From NCBI GenBank assembly GCA_003290165.1, contig QNQO01002047.1, positions 100,455 through 164,454 of the forward strand: a DNA stretch of 64,000 bases, given 5' to 3'. Under the pieces are notes generated by a model. That model searched no databases and was not told the DNA's origin. It saw only the letters and a list, made by a program, of their open reading frames with translations. Source of the DNA: Berberis thunbergii (lineage: Eukaryota > Streptophyta > Magnoliopsida > Ranunculales > Berberidaceae). Below are positions 46,564 through 58,723 of this stretch, piece by piece. Position numbers and translations under genes: made by a program. The first letter of the stretch is position 1; each line of letters opens with the position of its first letter.

Positions 46564-47745
46564 TTTACTTCCCGCTATCAATATCAAAAGCTAAAAAGGA
46601 ATTTTCATGGTTATCTAGTTCAACACACTCATCCAAGTGAGCGGGAATTGTTTGATTGTTCTCCCTCTCCACATTCAATTATATGGGGTGGAGTAGAGTA
46701 AATATTGTTTGTTGCTACATAAACAGCTTTCCTTGTAATATCAATGGAAGGAGTTACTCCCCCCTATAGCAGCCCCTGCATATAATCCTCTTTTTAGTCA
46801 TTATTGGGAAGTGTATAGGTCTGCCATAAGATTGTGCCTGTGCTAATATCTAGTTTCACCATGCTCCCCCGGAATGTGAACCAATCTTCTAATGGCAAAA
46901 TTTCCTGCAAAGACGATTATCCCACGTAGAACCCCTATAAAACACAGAAGAATTCATAAGAGCTTGGTGTTCAATCATAATTGAAAGTCCACATGACTTG
47001 TTTTTGGGTAGATTGTCTTATACTTTTCACATCTTAACATCTTTAATGGAATAACAATTTACCAGTTATAAAATTCCAGACATGGTAATAACTGAAATTC
47101 CAGACATGGTAATAACTGAATTCTTATGATCATTTAGTTGAGTCATCCACGAAAGTGTCCCAGTTAGTCTATTAATAGCAATCACAACTGCAGGACCATA
47201 CATACCTGCTATGAGCGTATCACTGGCAATTGTTGGAGTGGCTCGTGCTATGGTTGCATTAATTTTTAGGAATGAGAGTAGTTTGATTCCTGTAAGCTCT
47301 TCTACACTCCTTTTCCACACTAGAGACCCATTGTGAGCCTTGACAGCATGAATATAGCCATTCAAATTTGGAAAGTAAAGCACCCCATCAAAGATTGCTG
47401 GTGTTGCACTGATGTCTCTTGCCTGCCCATGGATTCAGCAGCAGTTCAAAAGGTTGACCTATTCGGGAATCTCCGGGTCTATGCTTATTTTCAACTCCTC
47501 GAAGACGAATAATAGGGAGGCACACAAAGTCAGAAATTTGGAATTGACTCCATCATTAGCAATCAAGTTATTGGTTATTTTGAACAAATCCCGAAATTCG
47601 AAACTACCCATTATAAAATAAAAACCTAGGATTCCTAATAACATACCAAAATCCCCTACCGTTTTGGGGTTTATCTTTACTTCTCCCTCTGCATATCTTC
47701 TGTTATTCAGATCTCCTCGGTGATTTAACCATTAGGCCTGGAAAT

Positions 47746-49505
47746 GACAGCGTTAGTTAGAAATTATCATGAATATAAATATAGATGAGGTTTGAGCTGG
47801 TGGGTATCACATTACTGTTGAATTTGTGATATTACTCCTAATTTTATACGAGGAATGTGAATTTCATTACTATTACTACTACTCGTTTTTATCAAAGATC
47901 AAGCTTTAATTTGATATCGGATTGGGTATGAATTCTGCCCAGATGTTATATTTGAAGTACTTACACCTTTCAGTGTTTAGAGATGAGCCAGAGAATATTC
48001 TTTTACTCAGAACACCTATTTTATCAGCAAAGACCTAAAATAAGTTGGGCTTCTATGTGGATGATTTCCTTACTTTGGTACCATTTACACATAGCAAGAA
48101 ACAACAAATAATTTTTTTTGAAATTCCTAACCCATATTAATTGAAAATCTTCAATACTTTTTCATAGCACTACAGATATCTTCAACAAAACTGAGTGACA
48201 TAAACATCAGAATGGATTATAGACCAAAATTTTGATAGGGCAATCTGAATTATAGGGAGACACCTCCTTCTATTGAAACTCTCCTAGAGTAAAAGACCAG
48301 GAAATACAGATTGAAGGAAGGGATTAGGGAAACTTACATTTGCACATGTACCTGCTATGGCAGGAGATGACTTGAACCCCCCAGGAAAATAAAAACCACC
48401 ATGAAGTCAGCATTGGTTTTCCTAGTTGCAAGATTAAATACAACTCTAGATGCTTTGTTATATAATATAGGGATGCAAATGAGTTTATTTTAATATACAA
48501 CATTATCATTCAGAAATTGGACTTCTAAACTTTCGAAATATGAATAACTGAATAGGTGAAAGTCAAATTTATGGATAACTCAAATGCAGGAGGCATATAA
48601 ATAATGAACAATTCACACTTGGCCCTAGCTACATGTGCTTCATTTAGAGATTTCATGTGTCGAGCCTTGCTAATTAAGGCAATGTTTCTTTCAAAGGAAT
48701 GTTTTATTTGGGAAATTTTCCGAAAGTGAAGGAAGAAGAGAGATTGGAGCATGAGTTTGATGATGAGTTTGGGAAATTACCCAAAAAAGAAGCCCACTTC
48801 ATTAAATACTTATAATAATGAAACCATGAACTTGCAATCTTACATGCACTTTCCAACACATCTCATCATATACAAATTTCTTAGGTCCTTCGGAAATGTC
48901 TTTAATCAAAATGCTCGAACTCTACCCCTGGTAGAAGCTTGCAAAGTGGTCAGCTGCACGATCAGTGTCTTTGCCTATGCACAATATTGAATTTATATAG
49001 TTCACCGATTCCATGCCACAATAACTGATCAGAGTTTCATGTTGTCCACAGGGTTATTAAGACCTAGTTCAACTCTTTGGAGCAATAGCAATGAATGAAA
49101 GAATTCTGAGCAAAATTTTGCTCTTTTTGGATACAACAGATTCACAAATATTGTTTATTGGCATTTCTAGGAGCTAAAGTCTGAGGCATTAATTCACCCC
49201 AATGGGCTTCTAATCATTGTAAACAGACCGCTTGTAAACCTAAGGATGTTTTTCCAAGTAAACAACCATAATCTCGAAATGTAAATCTACTATCAAATGT
49301 GTGATTTGAAAGGAACATGGAAGACTTAGACACACTAAGGTAAGGTGGGAGCTCTTAAGGTGGAGAGCCCTCTCCATGGGAATTCTACTTTGTAGAAGAA
49401 ACTCAACATCTATTGAAGTTTCAAGAAGGAACATATTACTCATGAAGGACAAGTTAAGACACATTGATAAAACTCAAGAGTCACAAACGAGAAAAAATCT
49501 CTTAC
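47746..49505. other. upstream flank of copy B, no recognisable gene
   Basis: Collinear with 19546-20990 of block A, except that 48318-48695 is present here and absent there. No coding call is possible. Confidence 0.55.
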
Positions 49506-49519
49506 TGTCACTACAAAAA

Positions 49520-50166
49520 ACGTAGTCTAAAACGGCACTCTCAAGGCGGCGTTTTAAAGGAAGCGCCGGTACAACAGAATCAATAACGGCGTTTAAAATA
49601 CAAAGCGCCGGTAATAAACTGGGCGTAAAACACTGCCGGCGTTTGTACTGAAGCGCCTGTAAAGAGCGACCTAAACCGGCGTTTTGGGAGCGAAGCGCCG
49701 CTATAAATATACCAATACCGGCGTTTATTCACAGAAGCGCCGGTACTGATAAAAACTAAAATAATTTTTTTTTTGAAAACATCGTATTAGATGTAATTAA
49801 GCGCCGCTATAAATATACCAATACCGGCGTTCATTCACAAAAGCGCCGGTACTGATAAAAACTAAAATAATTTTTTTTTTTGGAAAACGCCGTATTAGAT
49901 GTAATTAAGCGCCACTATAAATATACCAATACCGGCGTTTATGCACAAAGCGCCGGTACTGATAAAAACTAAAATAAAATTTTTTTTTTTTTGGAAAACG
50001 CCGTATTAGATGTAATTAAGCGCCGGTAAAGAGTAAACAATGCCGGCTCTTTTAGTAAAGTGCCGGTACAGAGTGACCTAGACCGGCGTTTTCATGAAAG
50101 CGCCGGTAATGATAACTATTACCAGCGTTTCTTCTTGAAAGCGTCGGGCAAGATAAAAAAAAAACT
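49520..50166. repeat. left subterminal repeat array of the CACTA element
   Basis: Many copies of gcgccgg(t) and ccggcgtt in both orientations. Three tandem units of 106, 108 and 111 bp (49693, 49799, 49907) each contain 'gcgcc(g/a)ctataaatatacc', a GCGCCGG core pair and a T-run. Confidence 0.9.
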
Positions 50167-50174
50167 CTCCATCC

Positions 50175-51406
50175 TAGGGCTGGGCATCCCATCCTGCAAT
50201 CCCGATCCCGATCCCGTCCCTTCATGATTTTTCCAGGTCTTAATGGGATTGAATAATTTCATCCCGTCTCGATCTAAAATGGGATGAGATGAATATTTTC
50301 AATACTGCCAACCCCGTCCCGTCCCAAGCTAATTTTTCACTCTGGTATTGATGAGTATTTTCTAGAATACATCCATCAACTTTCTGCCATTTAAACATTT
50401 AGAAATACCTACAATGCAGGTTTGGTAGCATATTTTTTGCAGTTACCTATTACATAATTACTACATGAATATTAAACTCTCTCAAAGTTCAATTTGTATC
50501 TGATTTTTTTTCTATTATCTTCCTACTAGATCGTCAGATGATGGAACATGTCGTATCTGGGATATTAGGAATACCTATGCTAGTCCTCGCATTTACATTC
50601 CAAAGCCTTCAGATGCTATGACTGGTTTGTTTCAAGTTTACATAATGTGTTTTGGTTGGTTGGTTGGCTGGGGTTTTTGGAATTTGGTAACTGAAATCTT
50701 TACTTGTAATTATATGCAGGGAAGAGCAATGGTCCCTCAACTAGCACCACGCTCTCAACTAGCACTGTTCCCTCAACTAGTACTGATCCACCAAGCCACC
50801 AAATATTGTGTTGTGCATATAATGCTAGTGGAACGGTTTTTATCACTGGTAGCTCAAATACCTATGCAAGGGTAAAACTGAGTGTTATTCTTTGCGTTGT
50901 GTACATTATGTTTGTTTAAACTTGTTCTTCTATACTTAGCAAATATATTGTTCAAGATTGAAATGCACTGTTGGATGCATATGAGTTTCTTCTTCAAGAA
51001 TAAGCAATTTGCAGGTGTGGAATGCTTTGAAGTCTAACACAGATGAGTGCAAGCAACCAAATTATGAGATTGATTAAAGAAAATGAAATGCATATAATCA
51101 GAGCATGTTGATCTCGTCCCGTCCCGTATCGATCCCGTATGAACGGGATGGGATAGGGATGGGTTTATCGATCTCGTCCCATCCCGTCCTGTATCGATCC
51201 CGTATGAAGGATGAAGGATGCTGACCTTCGGTTGACTCCGCTGGTGGTCCATCTGCTGACTTTCCCTCGGTTGAATGCTCACGGGGCCATCCAGTTGAGC
51301 ACGCCAGATTGTCTGGGTTCCCTTTATGATGATTTCAAATCCCGTATGAACGAGATGGGATAGAGACAGGTTTATCTCGTCCCATCCCGTCTCGTGCCTA
51401 CCTCTA
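50175..51406 (+). mobile_element. nested hAT-type element carrying WD40 exons
   Basis: Its ends are TAGGGCTGGGCATCCCAT and, inverted, TAGAGGTAGGCACGAGACG, matching the common plant hAT terminus TAGGGGTGGGCA. The 8-bp flanks are CTCCATCC (50167-50174) and CTTCAACC (51407-51414), six of eight identical. Subterminal 'cgtcccgtcccgtatcgatc' and 'aacgggatgggataggga' repeats lie at both ends. It is inserted in the left subterminal region of the CACTA element and has no transposase. Confidence 0.75.
50530..51075 (+). pseudogene. captured WD40 exons of a plant BRWD-like protein
   Basis: Three exons with GT..AG borders. 50530-50624 gives SDDGTCRIWDIRNTY and PRIYIPKPSDAMTG. 50720-50871 gives KSNGPSTSTTL, HQILCCAYNASGTVF and ITGSSNTYAR. 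51015-51075 gives VWNALKSNTDE and QPNYEI. The frame stays open across the three exons. These are consecutive WD40 repeats as found in plant bromodomain-and-WD-repeat (BRWD/PHIP-like) proteins, including the linker after the PRIYIP motif. The middle exon carries a tripled STS-V/T-PSTST unit that looks like local expansion. Bromodomain and other repeats are missing. Introns are kept, so the capture was from DNA. Confidence 0.78.
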
Positions 51407-51429
51407 CTTCAACCCATTCTGCTGATGAA

Positions 51430-51990
51430 AAAAAAATTATGTTTTCTACAACGCCGCTTTAGATGTTACAAGCGCCGGTATCCCTTAACCGGTGTTTGTG
51501 TTATGAAGTGTCGGCCGAGATAAAACCCCGCCATCCTATCGCAAACAGAATTGTGTTTTTTTGAAATGCCCATAGTGGCTGTAAATAAGCGCCGGTCAAA
51601 AGCTTACACTCCCGGCGCTTCAAAACAAAAGCGCCGGTTAAGGGTAACCACTACCGGCGCGTTATTTAAGAAGCGCCGGTAACGATAAAAAACCCACGCT
51701 GGTAACGATTAAAAACCCGTGAATTAATCCCGCGAAATAAAATTTTGGGTTTGAAAACGCCGATTTAGATGTAAAAAGCGCCGGTAAAGAGCTAACAAGA
51801 CCGGCGTTTCGTGTAGAAGCGCCGAGAAAGAATGAAAAAAAACCCGCGAATTATCTCGCTAATAAAAATAAAATTTAGTTTTCAAAACGCCGTATAAGAG
51901 GCTGAAAACGCCGGATTAGAGATTTTATAAAACCTCTACAGCGCTAACAAACCGTCGAGTTCCCTTCTTCGATTCCCTCCTTCCTGCGAT
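51430..51990. repeat. second part of the left subterminal repeats
   Basis: GCGCCGGT/ACCGGCG repeats continue after the nested hAT element, with 'aaaacccgcgaatta' interspersed. They stop near 51950, where the gene-derived interior begins. Confidence 0.85.
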
Positions 51991-52090
51991 TCCATTCCCT
52001 CCTTCCTGCGATTCCATTCCCTCTCCTTAGCGCTTCCTCCTTCCTCCTTCCTCCTTCCTCCTTCCTCCTTCCTCCTTCCCTCTCCTTAGC
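51965..52090. repeat. CTTCCTC minisatellite
   Basis: 'cttcctccttcctgcgattc' is repeated twice, followed by about nine 'cttcctc' units and flanked by two copies of 'ctctccttagcgcttc'. It looks like an expanded 5' UTR pyrimidine tract of a captured gene. Confidence 0.8.
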
Positions 52091-52139
52091 GCTTCGTGAC
52101 TTCACTCATTCCGTCTTCCCTCCTTCGCTCTCTGTCTCT

Positions 52140-55112
52140 CTGTTGAAATCTGTCGAATACTGTGGTGGTGGTGGTGGTACTCATTCAAGAACATTCGAAT
52201 AGCAACCTAAGAGAAAAGCTCAAGGTACAATCGAATCTCGATTTGATGATTTCCAAATTTAGGTTTTTGGTTTTTGATGAATCGTTCTTTTATAATCGGT
52301 TTCGATTGGTTTTTGGTACTAACTTCTGTTCTTATTTAATTAATCATTTTGCTGTGAACATACTTATTGCATAATGGAAATCTATCTATAATGTGGTTTT
52401 TTACAATTTGGCTTTTACGGTATGTTGGTTATGTTTCGTGCATCATTGGTATGACCTTGCAGTCTTCAGAATTATCCACCAAAGTTGGTTGTGACAACTA
52501 AAGCTTTTTGGTTTTTTGTTTTTGGAAAAATGGGTAACATAGGAATGATATGCTAGTATATGCAACACATGTCTGAGTGCAAATTCCACCGAAATACACA
52601 TGTCTGAGTGCAAATTCTTTGTATGTGTAAACTAAGTTGAGATTAGGTAGAAAAAACCAAAAGCTCTAGCATTATTTGGTTTGAGTTGAGAACACTTATG
52701 GTAAATGGTTAAAGAAAGAGAATGCTTTGTCAAATCCAACTTTAGGTGGTGCTTATTGAGAAGTGATACTTGTACCTTTTTGCATACAGCTAGAAATTAT
52801 GGTGGTTCGTATCTAAAGAGTAGGTGTTATTAACAACAATCTATGTTTAACATAAAAGCTGTTATAATACAAATGCTATCACCCTTTATAATTATCTTTC
52901 AGAAATAATATAACCATTCAATGATAAAGATACCACCATGAGTCATAACCATGCTCAATAGAATCTTTTTTTTGCACAAGTTGGTACTGTGACAAAAGAG
53001 GAAACCAATAAATTGACTATCAAAAGTAAAACATATCAATTTCTCGTGTTCATTTAGGCATATGTTCTTCTGGGCCATTGATGCACTAGTTATAAGGTAA
53101 TAGTGATAAAGGTCAGGATAAGTTTCGCGGTTATTGTCATCTTAGATACGTGCATAAGAAGTAAAGTTCTTTAGGGTTGTATTCGTTTTAAGGTAATAAT
53201 AAGGTAATGTTGATGGAGGTAAGATAGTTGTTTTCTTGGATTGTATATATATCTGAATGTGGTATATGTTCTTTGGATCAGTCTTGTTGTTATAGAAGAA
53301 TGTAGTATATATTCTTTGTAACTGTTTTACCTATAAATATATGAAAGAGTTATGTTCATTGCGTTGCTATTTTATTGTTATATTTTTCTTACATGCTGGT
53401 TAAGAAGTCATATGCTTCAATTGTAAGTATGATCAGTAGACATCTAATATTTCCTGTTGGCCCTACCACTACTCCTGCACCTGAAGCACCTGCTCCTAGT
53501 AATAACAATGCTACTGAGAGCTCCCATCCAGAAGAAGGTAGTTTTCTTTTCATATCACCTTTATATGTGTATGCTAATTGGTAATTAAAGTATTGTTGTA
53601 AATGTCATTTTAACCGAAGTTGTAATCTTTGTATACAGATGAAGAAGGTAGCATTTCTCTATGAGTGGTTGTGGTGGTACACATTCAATCAGCTAAGTTC
53701 TGTCTGAAATCTCTTTTAGGCATTTTGTGGTTGGTTGAATTAATATGTTAATTTGCTTTGGATACCAGTTCTTTGGATGGCGTTGGTCGCTATTTGGCTT
53801 TCATCTGTTGACTTATCTTAGTTTTTCTTTTGTTTATGTTCCAGAACTATACTGAGTACGTAGGCAAGAAGAGTACATTTCGCCTTCTAAACAGAGGATC
53901 TGCCAAGGCACTCGATAAAGTTGCTGAGTTAGATGGTATGCACGTCATTCAATGTACTTTCAGGTCCATGTTGCCAATACTAGATGTATGCTAAAGATTT
54001 GTTTTGTACAGAAACTGGGAAGGAGGTCTTGATCGTTAAAACCACAATTCATGACATCATGAGCAAAATGATTCAGGTCTGTATCAATGTATCTTATTTA
54101 CTTTCTTCTGTCTTGATCATTAAAACCACAAATTCATGACATGATGAGCAAAATGATTCAGATCTGTGAAGAAAAATTTTCACCAACCTAAAGGTTACTT
54201 ACAATCTAGTTTATTGAATTGCCCTCCCTTTTGTCCTACGTATGCCTAATGTTCTTTCTGTTATCATAATTGACTCCAACCATATATACATGTTTTGAAA
54301 TTGGACTGCAGCTCAGACCCTTTTGTAGGAACCACTGGACTGTGCTGCTCATGTTCTCCTGTCAAATATATATGCTGTCAAATATATAAATAGACCCTGC
54401 CTGCTTCTACACATTTGTTCATATGTTTATGCACTTCACATAGAGCCTAAGTTATATGCCATCATTTTTCTATTCGCAATGTGCAGGGAGATATATTCTT
54501 GGAGCAGAATTTGGCACTGGAATCTGACTACTGATATAGCATTGTGCTTCTTCACGAAAGCCTCTTTCTAGTGCTATTCTTTGCTTTTGTTTGAAATGGC
54601 TCCAAAAAAGCTGTAGGAGAGGTGAGACCACTTGTACTATTTTTTTTCTGTTTATTGTACTTAGAACAGTTTAAAATTGATTTTTAGCTAGATCCTGAGC
54701 CATGTATCTAGAAAAGTCTGACTGCTAGTTTATTTATTTATTTAATAAATTTTGATAGCTTCATTATTAAGAAAGTGTTCTGTCTAAAATGTATAACACC
54801 GCTCTTCACATATCAGATGCTCTTCATATATTGTCTCGAAGGCAGTGACCTTCAAAAGTGCTGATGTAGTAGTGCTCCCCATTGGTTTCAAGAGTGAGGC
54901 TCGCAGGGTTAGTCAGTTCGAGCTTGAGAGGTGCTGTGCTGTTCCATTGCAGGCATCATAACCTGCCTTTGATACTTCAGCTACGTCATGTCTTCCTGCT
55001 GCAAAGTTGAAAACTGCACAACAGAAAAGAATAGCAATCCTAGGTGTTATCTTAGTCAAAGTGCACCAGAACCCACTACTGTCCCTCCAAGAGCTCCAGA
55101 CAATGTGACCAA
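52140..55112 (+). other. gene-derived interior with unidentified exon-like pieces
   Basis: Short plus-strand frames flanked by plausible splice sites: 52162-52223 (leader-like, ending before gtacaatcg); 53395-53537 (KKSYASIV, then PAPEAPAPSNNNATESSHPE; weakly like the linker of NTF2/RRM G3BP-type proteins); 53845-53938 ([20 protein letters not shown]); 54012-54077 (GKEVLIVKTTIHDIMSKMIQ); 54487-54533; 54838-54930 (VTFKSADVVVLPIGFKSEAR); 55058-55112 (APEPTTVPPRAPDNVTNG). I do not recognise their sources. Introns are T-rich on the plus strand, consistent with plant introns. The regions between hold nothing else. Confidence 0.4.
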
Positions 55113-55687
55113 TGGTGAGTGTTTTTCTCGCGCTTTCTCAATTTTTAGTAGAAAAATTGTCTTCCCGCATATTTGCTAACTCATGATACTGCATTTTTTG
55201 GATGTGAAATTATGAATTACCTATTTATTTAAGCTATGAATTGCAATTTTATTATAAAATTTTCCATGAGGCTAAGGCTTATGCCTCATGTATTGAAATT
55301 ACGGCTTCACATTTTTTAGAAAAATGCCTCACTTCACGCCTCCGCGTTTGAAAAACCTTGCTTCAAAGTGGAGTAGGGTTCCCTTTCAGGCCGACAGGAA
55401 ATGTTTTTTTAGCCGAAGAAATAAGAAAGAAGCTAGTACAGGAAATTTTACTCTGATATTGGTTGTAACATAGTTTTCTTACATCATACCAGTCATCTAG
55501 GTCACGTTTTTGGATGGAACACTGACTTTGGTGCAATGATGTTGTTGTAAAGTCCAGTCCTTATATGAAGTCTGGGAACTTGGATGGCGGAAGCTTCACT
55601 GCATTCTTTAGTATATTTTGTAAAGGAATGATTGAGCTTTTCTCTAGATTAATCTTTCTAATTCTATTGAAGTGAGATGAAAGTGCT

Positions 55688-55772
55688 TCGACAAAATGCA
55701 GGATGTTCTCAGTTCAGTTTCAGACATGCCGACAAAATGCAGGATGTTCTCAGTTCGGTTTCAGACATGCCG
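55688..55772. repeat. tandem duplication of about 38 bp
   Basis: 'gacaaaatgcaggatgttct' plus 'cagttc(a/g)gtttcagacatgc' occurs twice in a row. An open frame runs on to about 55980 (LSERWEFVPFHIEGMHTC) but I cannot assign it. Confidence 0.75.
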
Positions 55773-56097
55773 CGGAAATAATGCTTGTGGATTCGGTAAT
55801 TAGGAAAAATTATCTGCTCTCGGAAAGATGGGAGTTTGTGCCTTTTCATATTGAAGGGATGCATACATGTTGTCCTGGTGAGTTTGAACAATCTGGAAAC
55901 TCGTTGAGAGTTTCTTCAGATCGGTACCCAGTAATCAATGTTTCTTCCTGCATTTCACTCTTTGTTGTCATTTTTATATAAAGAATGTTTGTCGATAGTT
56001 CTGTCAGCCTTGAAGTCAGAATTTTTAATCCAGCTGCGGCATATTTGAGATAATTGCTTTATGTGTGCATTCTCTTATCAGTTATTTATTCGTTGCA

Positions 56098-56200
56098 GGA
56101 GTACTACTTCCTCTGCCATGGTCAATTAGAATGAAGATTGCATTTGGAGCAGCAAAAGGACTTGCATTTCTCCATGACGCAAAAATATCATAGTTAAATG
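56098..56200 (+). pseudogene. captured kinase exon piece, PBL34-like RLCK-VII
   Basis: After a good acceptor (cgttgcag) the frame reads PLPWSIRMKIAFGAAKGLAF, then LHDAK and soon a stop. This is the highly conserved stretch just before the catalytic loop in receptor-like cytoplasmic kinases of subfamily VII close to PBL34/35/36 (family form PLPWS.RMKIALGAAKGLAFLH). The catalytic loop (HRD-type) and everything after it are absent, so no kinase activity is possible. Confidence 0.75.
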
Positions 56201-56799
56201 AATGAAAATTGTAGAATGAGCATTTAAGTTTGTTTTGTTTTAAATTATAGAGTGATTTTGTATAATTTTGTTTTGTTTTAGATGCATAGAATAATCATGT
56301 CGCGAAGGGAATGAACACGGGGAAGAGTAGACGTAGCAAGAATGGGCATTGATAAGTTCTGGAACCGTGTGCTGGCAGGATTCTTTTTCTCTGCTGTAAA
56401 ACAGAGCATACTCTGTTTTTCAGGGCAAGAAGAGGTTGCGGAGTGGATGCGACTCAAACATGTTAGTATACAACTTAATAAAAGGTAGATCGATGATTGG
56501 CTGAAGAAACCTTTAAATGTTATTTTTTTATAAAATCAGTAGGAAATAATGACACTGTATTCATCATGGTTAATTGCAGTTTATGTTCATTGATTGGCTG
56601 AGAACTTCAGGTTTCTTCATAATTTTCTGACTGCGGGGAAGCTGAGCTTATTGGAGACTTCAATGGATGGAATGCTCTTGTCAAAGTCTGACTGCTAGCT
56701 TAAATGGTTGATGAGTTGGTTTTCTTAGTTGTTCTGTTTCATTCTTCACTTTCTTTCATTTTTATCAGTATTCTCCTTATCTTTCTAAACCATTATATT

Positions 56800-57055
56800 A
56801 ATATCTGACTTGGAACTGAAATGCTGACTTGGAACTGAAAATACTGAGAAGTGGACTGACTTGGAACTGACATGCTGAAAGAATTCCAATCAGGCATGAA
56901 ATGCTGAGGAGAAGAGCTGAAATGCTGAGAAGAAGAGCTGAAATGCTGAGAATGAGGCCAGGAAGTGCTGAAATGAGAATGAGGCTTGGAAGTGCTGAAA
57001 TGCTGAGAATGAGGCCAGGAATTGCTGAAATGAAACCTGAGACAGAGGACTGCCA
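56800..57055. repeat. minisatellite (ctgaaatgctgagaa family)
   Basis: 'ctgacttggaactgaaatg' occurs three times, followed by about ten variants of 'gctgaaatgctgagaagaag' and 'gaatgaggccaggaagtgct'. An open frame on the minus strand (repeating LILSISALP) is a repeat artefact. Confidence 0.85.
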
Positions 57056-57587
57056 GTGCATATAGTTTTATTTGTGTTCTGTTAGTCTGAATTAATTATC
57101 ATTGCGTCTTATGGCTACTTCCTGTTACTGCAGCTATCAAAATGCCAGCACTCCCTGCTGCAGCATCTTCTCAAAATGGTAAGACTGCTAATCACTTCTA
57201 TGTTTTTATTTCCATGTTGGTTTCACATTTTTTTTCCATGTTAGTTTGACACATTTGAAGTGAAGGAATAGTGCTGAAGTATTTTGCATGGACACTAGTA
57301 CAAATTATTCAAGTCAGACTTGGGCTCTAGTCAATCATCATTCAGTTAAAAACTTGAAATGCATGTTAGGTTGGAGGTCTATTCTTAAGCAGTGCAACTT
57401 AGTATGACAGAAGTCTTATTCTTTATTTGAAAACATTAACATCTCATCAGTCATTAGAAACTTGCATCTGAGTTGCAATATGATAAAATGATTCATTTGA
57501 TTTTGAGAAGTTTACTATAAAACTGAGACTGCAGAAATATATGTAGAACGTCATGTAAAAATTCTGATTGTCTTCAAAATTCGACAG

Positions 57588-57714
57588 GTTTCAGGACCAG
57601 TCGTCGTTGCCGATGGAATGGGTGGGGCTGCTATGTACGAGCTTGTACGTGTTGGTCATGACAACCTTATTGGGGAAATCATTCGATTAGAAGGAGATTC
57701 TGCCACCATTCAAG
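57588..57714 (+). pseudogene. captured exon of vacuolar H+-ATPase subunit A
   Basis: One exon with a clean acceptor (tcgacag|G) and donor (CAAG|gtattt) encodes [12 protein letters not shown] and then [30 protein letters not shown]. This matches the N-terminal beta-barrel region of the catalytic A subunit of the plant V-type ATPase. The native protein hydrolyses ATP in the V1 sector. Here only this exon is present, without P-loop or catalytic domain. The frame is undamaged, which suggests recent capture. Confidence 0.88.
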
Positions 57715-57852
57715 GTATTTCATTTTGATGTTCTTTTTCCATGTGTGTGTGTACCCTGTGATATTTTTCCATGTATGTATGCTAAATCTAGTGTAATGTT
57801 CTCATGTATCCTTAGTCTATATTCCCTTGTTTTTTTTTTTTTTTTTGAAACG

Positions 57853-58262
57853 CAAGCCGCGTTGGCTGCAACAGAAATCAGAACCCCCAGAGACAATTAA
57901 GAAGATTTTAGCACTTCAGGTAGGCATCTGGAAATGTTACAAAGTGTCTTTGTATCTGTTTATGAAAATTGTTATCAGGAAATATTGAATGTTTGACCTG
58001 AATTCACAGGTGACTTCTCCCGTTCAATGGGAGACAACTGTGAAGACTCTTCTTGGCAAAGGGCTCAAGCAGAGCTATGAATTAGGACCTGGAAAGGTAT
58101 GATTGTATTTGATACTTATTCTGAATGAATATATATCTTTGGCTAAGTCATTACAATTCAAGTTTGTATACACTATTAGCATTAACCCTAAGCTTGGCAT
58201 GCATCATATGTCAGGTTATTGCTGGCATTGTGAAAAGGATGGACAAAAGTGCATATCGTTCC
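57853..58262 (+). pseudogene. captured exons of malonyl-CoA:ACP transacylase (MCAT)
   Basis: Three pieces are present. 57853-57919 encodes QAALAATEIRTP, then after a frame slip ETIKKILALQ, with a donor (CAG|gtaggc). 58010-58096 encodes VTSPVQWETTVKTLLGKG and LKQSYELGPGK between good splice sites. 58215-58260 encodes VIAGIVKRMDKSA. These are the C-terminal exons of the plant organellar FabD-type malonyl transacylase, which loads malonate on acyl carrier protein in fatty-acid synthesis. The catalytic GHS-bearing N-terminal part is missing. The first piece has an internal deletion with loss of frame. Confidence 0.85.
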
Positions 58263-58723
58263 TAAACTCCACTCTTCCCGTATCTTGTATGAGTGTCCGA
58301 GTCTGTGACAAAGCAAAATAGTAGGTACCCTCCGGGCATTTGGTAATCTGTTGGTGTTGTTTAACCCCATTTAAAGGGAATAGACTTCTCAAGTATATAA
58401 ATTTGGTAATCTGTTGGTGCTGTTTATCCCGTCATTTCCTTCCCGTTCAAGTGGCAAAATGGTGATGTCAGTGCTTTTGACATTCATGTTAATTTGTGTT
58501 GTATGGAGGGATATAACCGAAAATCTAAAGTGACAAATTCACTTATTAAATTTTCTTATCCATTCATCGTACTGACTGTAAAACATTGGAGTGTTTGTTT
58601 GATAAAGAACACTTTATCATCATTTTGTATTTGATGCATGCCAGAAACAGGGAGTGCCATATGAAATCATTTCTTACAATATTCTATGCAATTCATTTAA
58701 GGAAATTCTATGTTACATTTCAG

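Larger units (their letters stand above)
40785..47745 (-). pseudogene. PVA-dehydrogenase-like PQQ gene, copy B (dead, most complete)
   Basis: Pieces on the minus strand: 47745-47650 ([20 protein letters not shown]); 47440-47085 (VLYFPNLNGYIHAVKAH, TPTIASDTLIAG, YGPAVVIAINRLTGTLSW); 46932-46564 (FRGSMVKLDISTGTILWQ); copia interruption; 41498-41285 (VKWYDLWFFVCNN, NKKKRKLLIAVLKNGFAWAQ); 41212-40785 (GIWGAAIDWEKVYVNIV, LFAGSDDSQYAIYAMDTT, VSDGCIYLGNGYK). The C-terminal blade lost from copy A is kept here. Lesions: TAA in the FYVG-TSSL stretch (about 46922), a 2-bp loss near 46792, a 24-bp tandem repeat of 'attccagacatggtaataac' (47072-47117), and the copia insertion. Proteins of this family fold as PQQ-type beta-propellers; the substrate in plants is not established to my knowledge. 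Confidence 0.82.

Noticed and set aside
49520..50150. Regularly spaced GCGCCGGT repeats that could suggest a CRISPR-like array
   Set aside because: Eukaryotic setting, both orientations, variable spacers that are themselves repeats, and location next to a CACTA terminus; these are subterminal transposon repeats.
52162..52374. 70-codon frame starting MVVVVVLIQEHS
   Set aside because: Starts in a GTG repeat and runs through a likely splice donor into intron-like sequence; at best a captured leader.
56798..57061. 87-codon minus-strand frame (repeating LILSISALP)
   Set aside because: Translation of a minisatellite; periodic composition and no start context.
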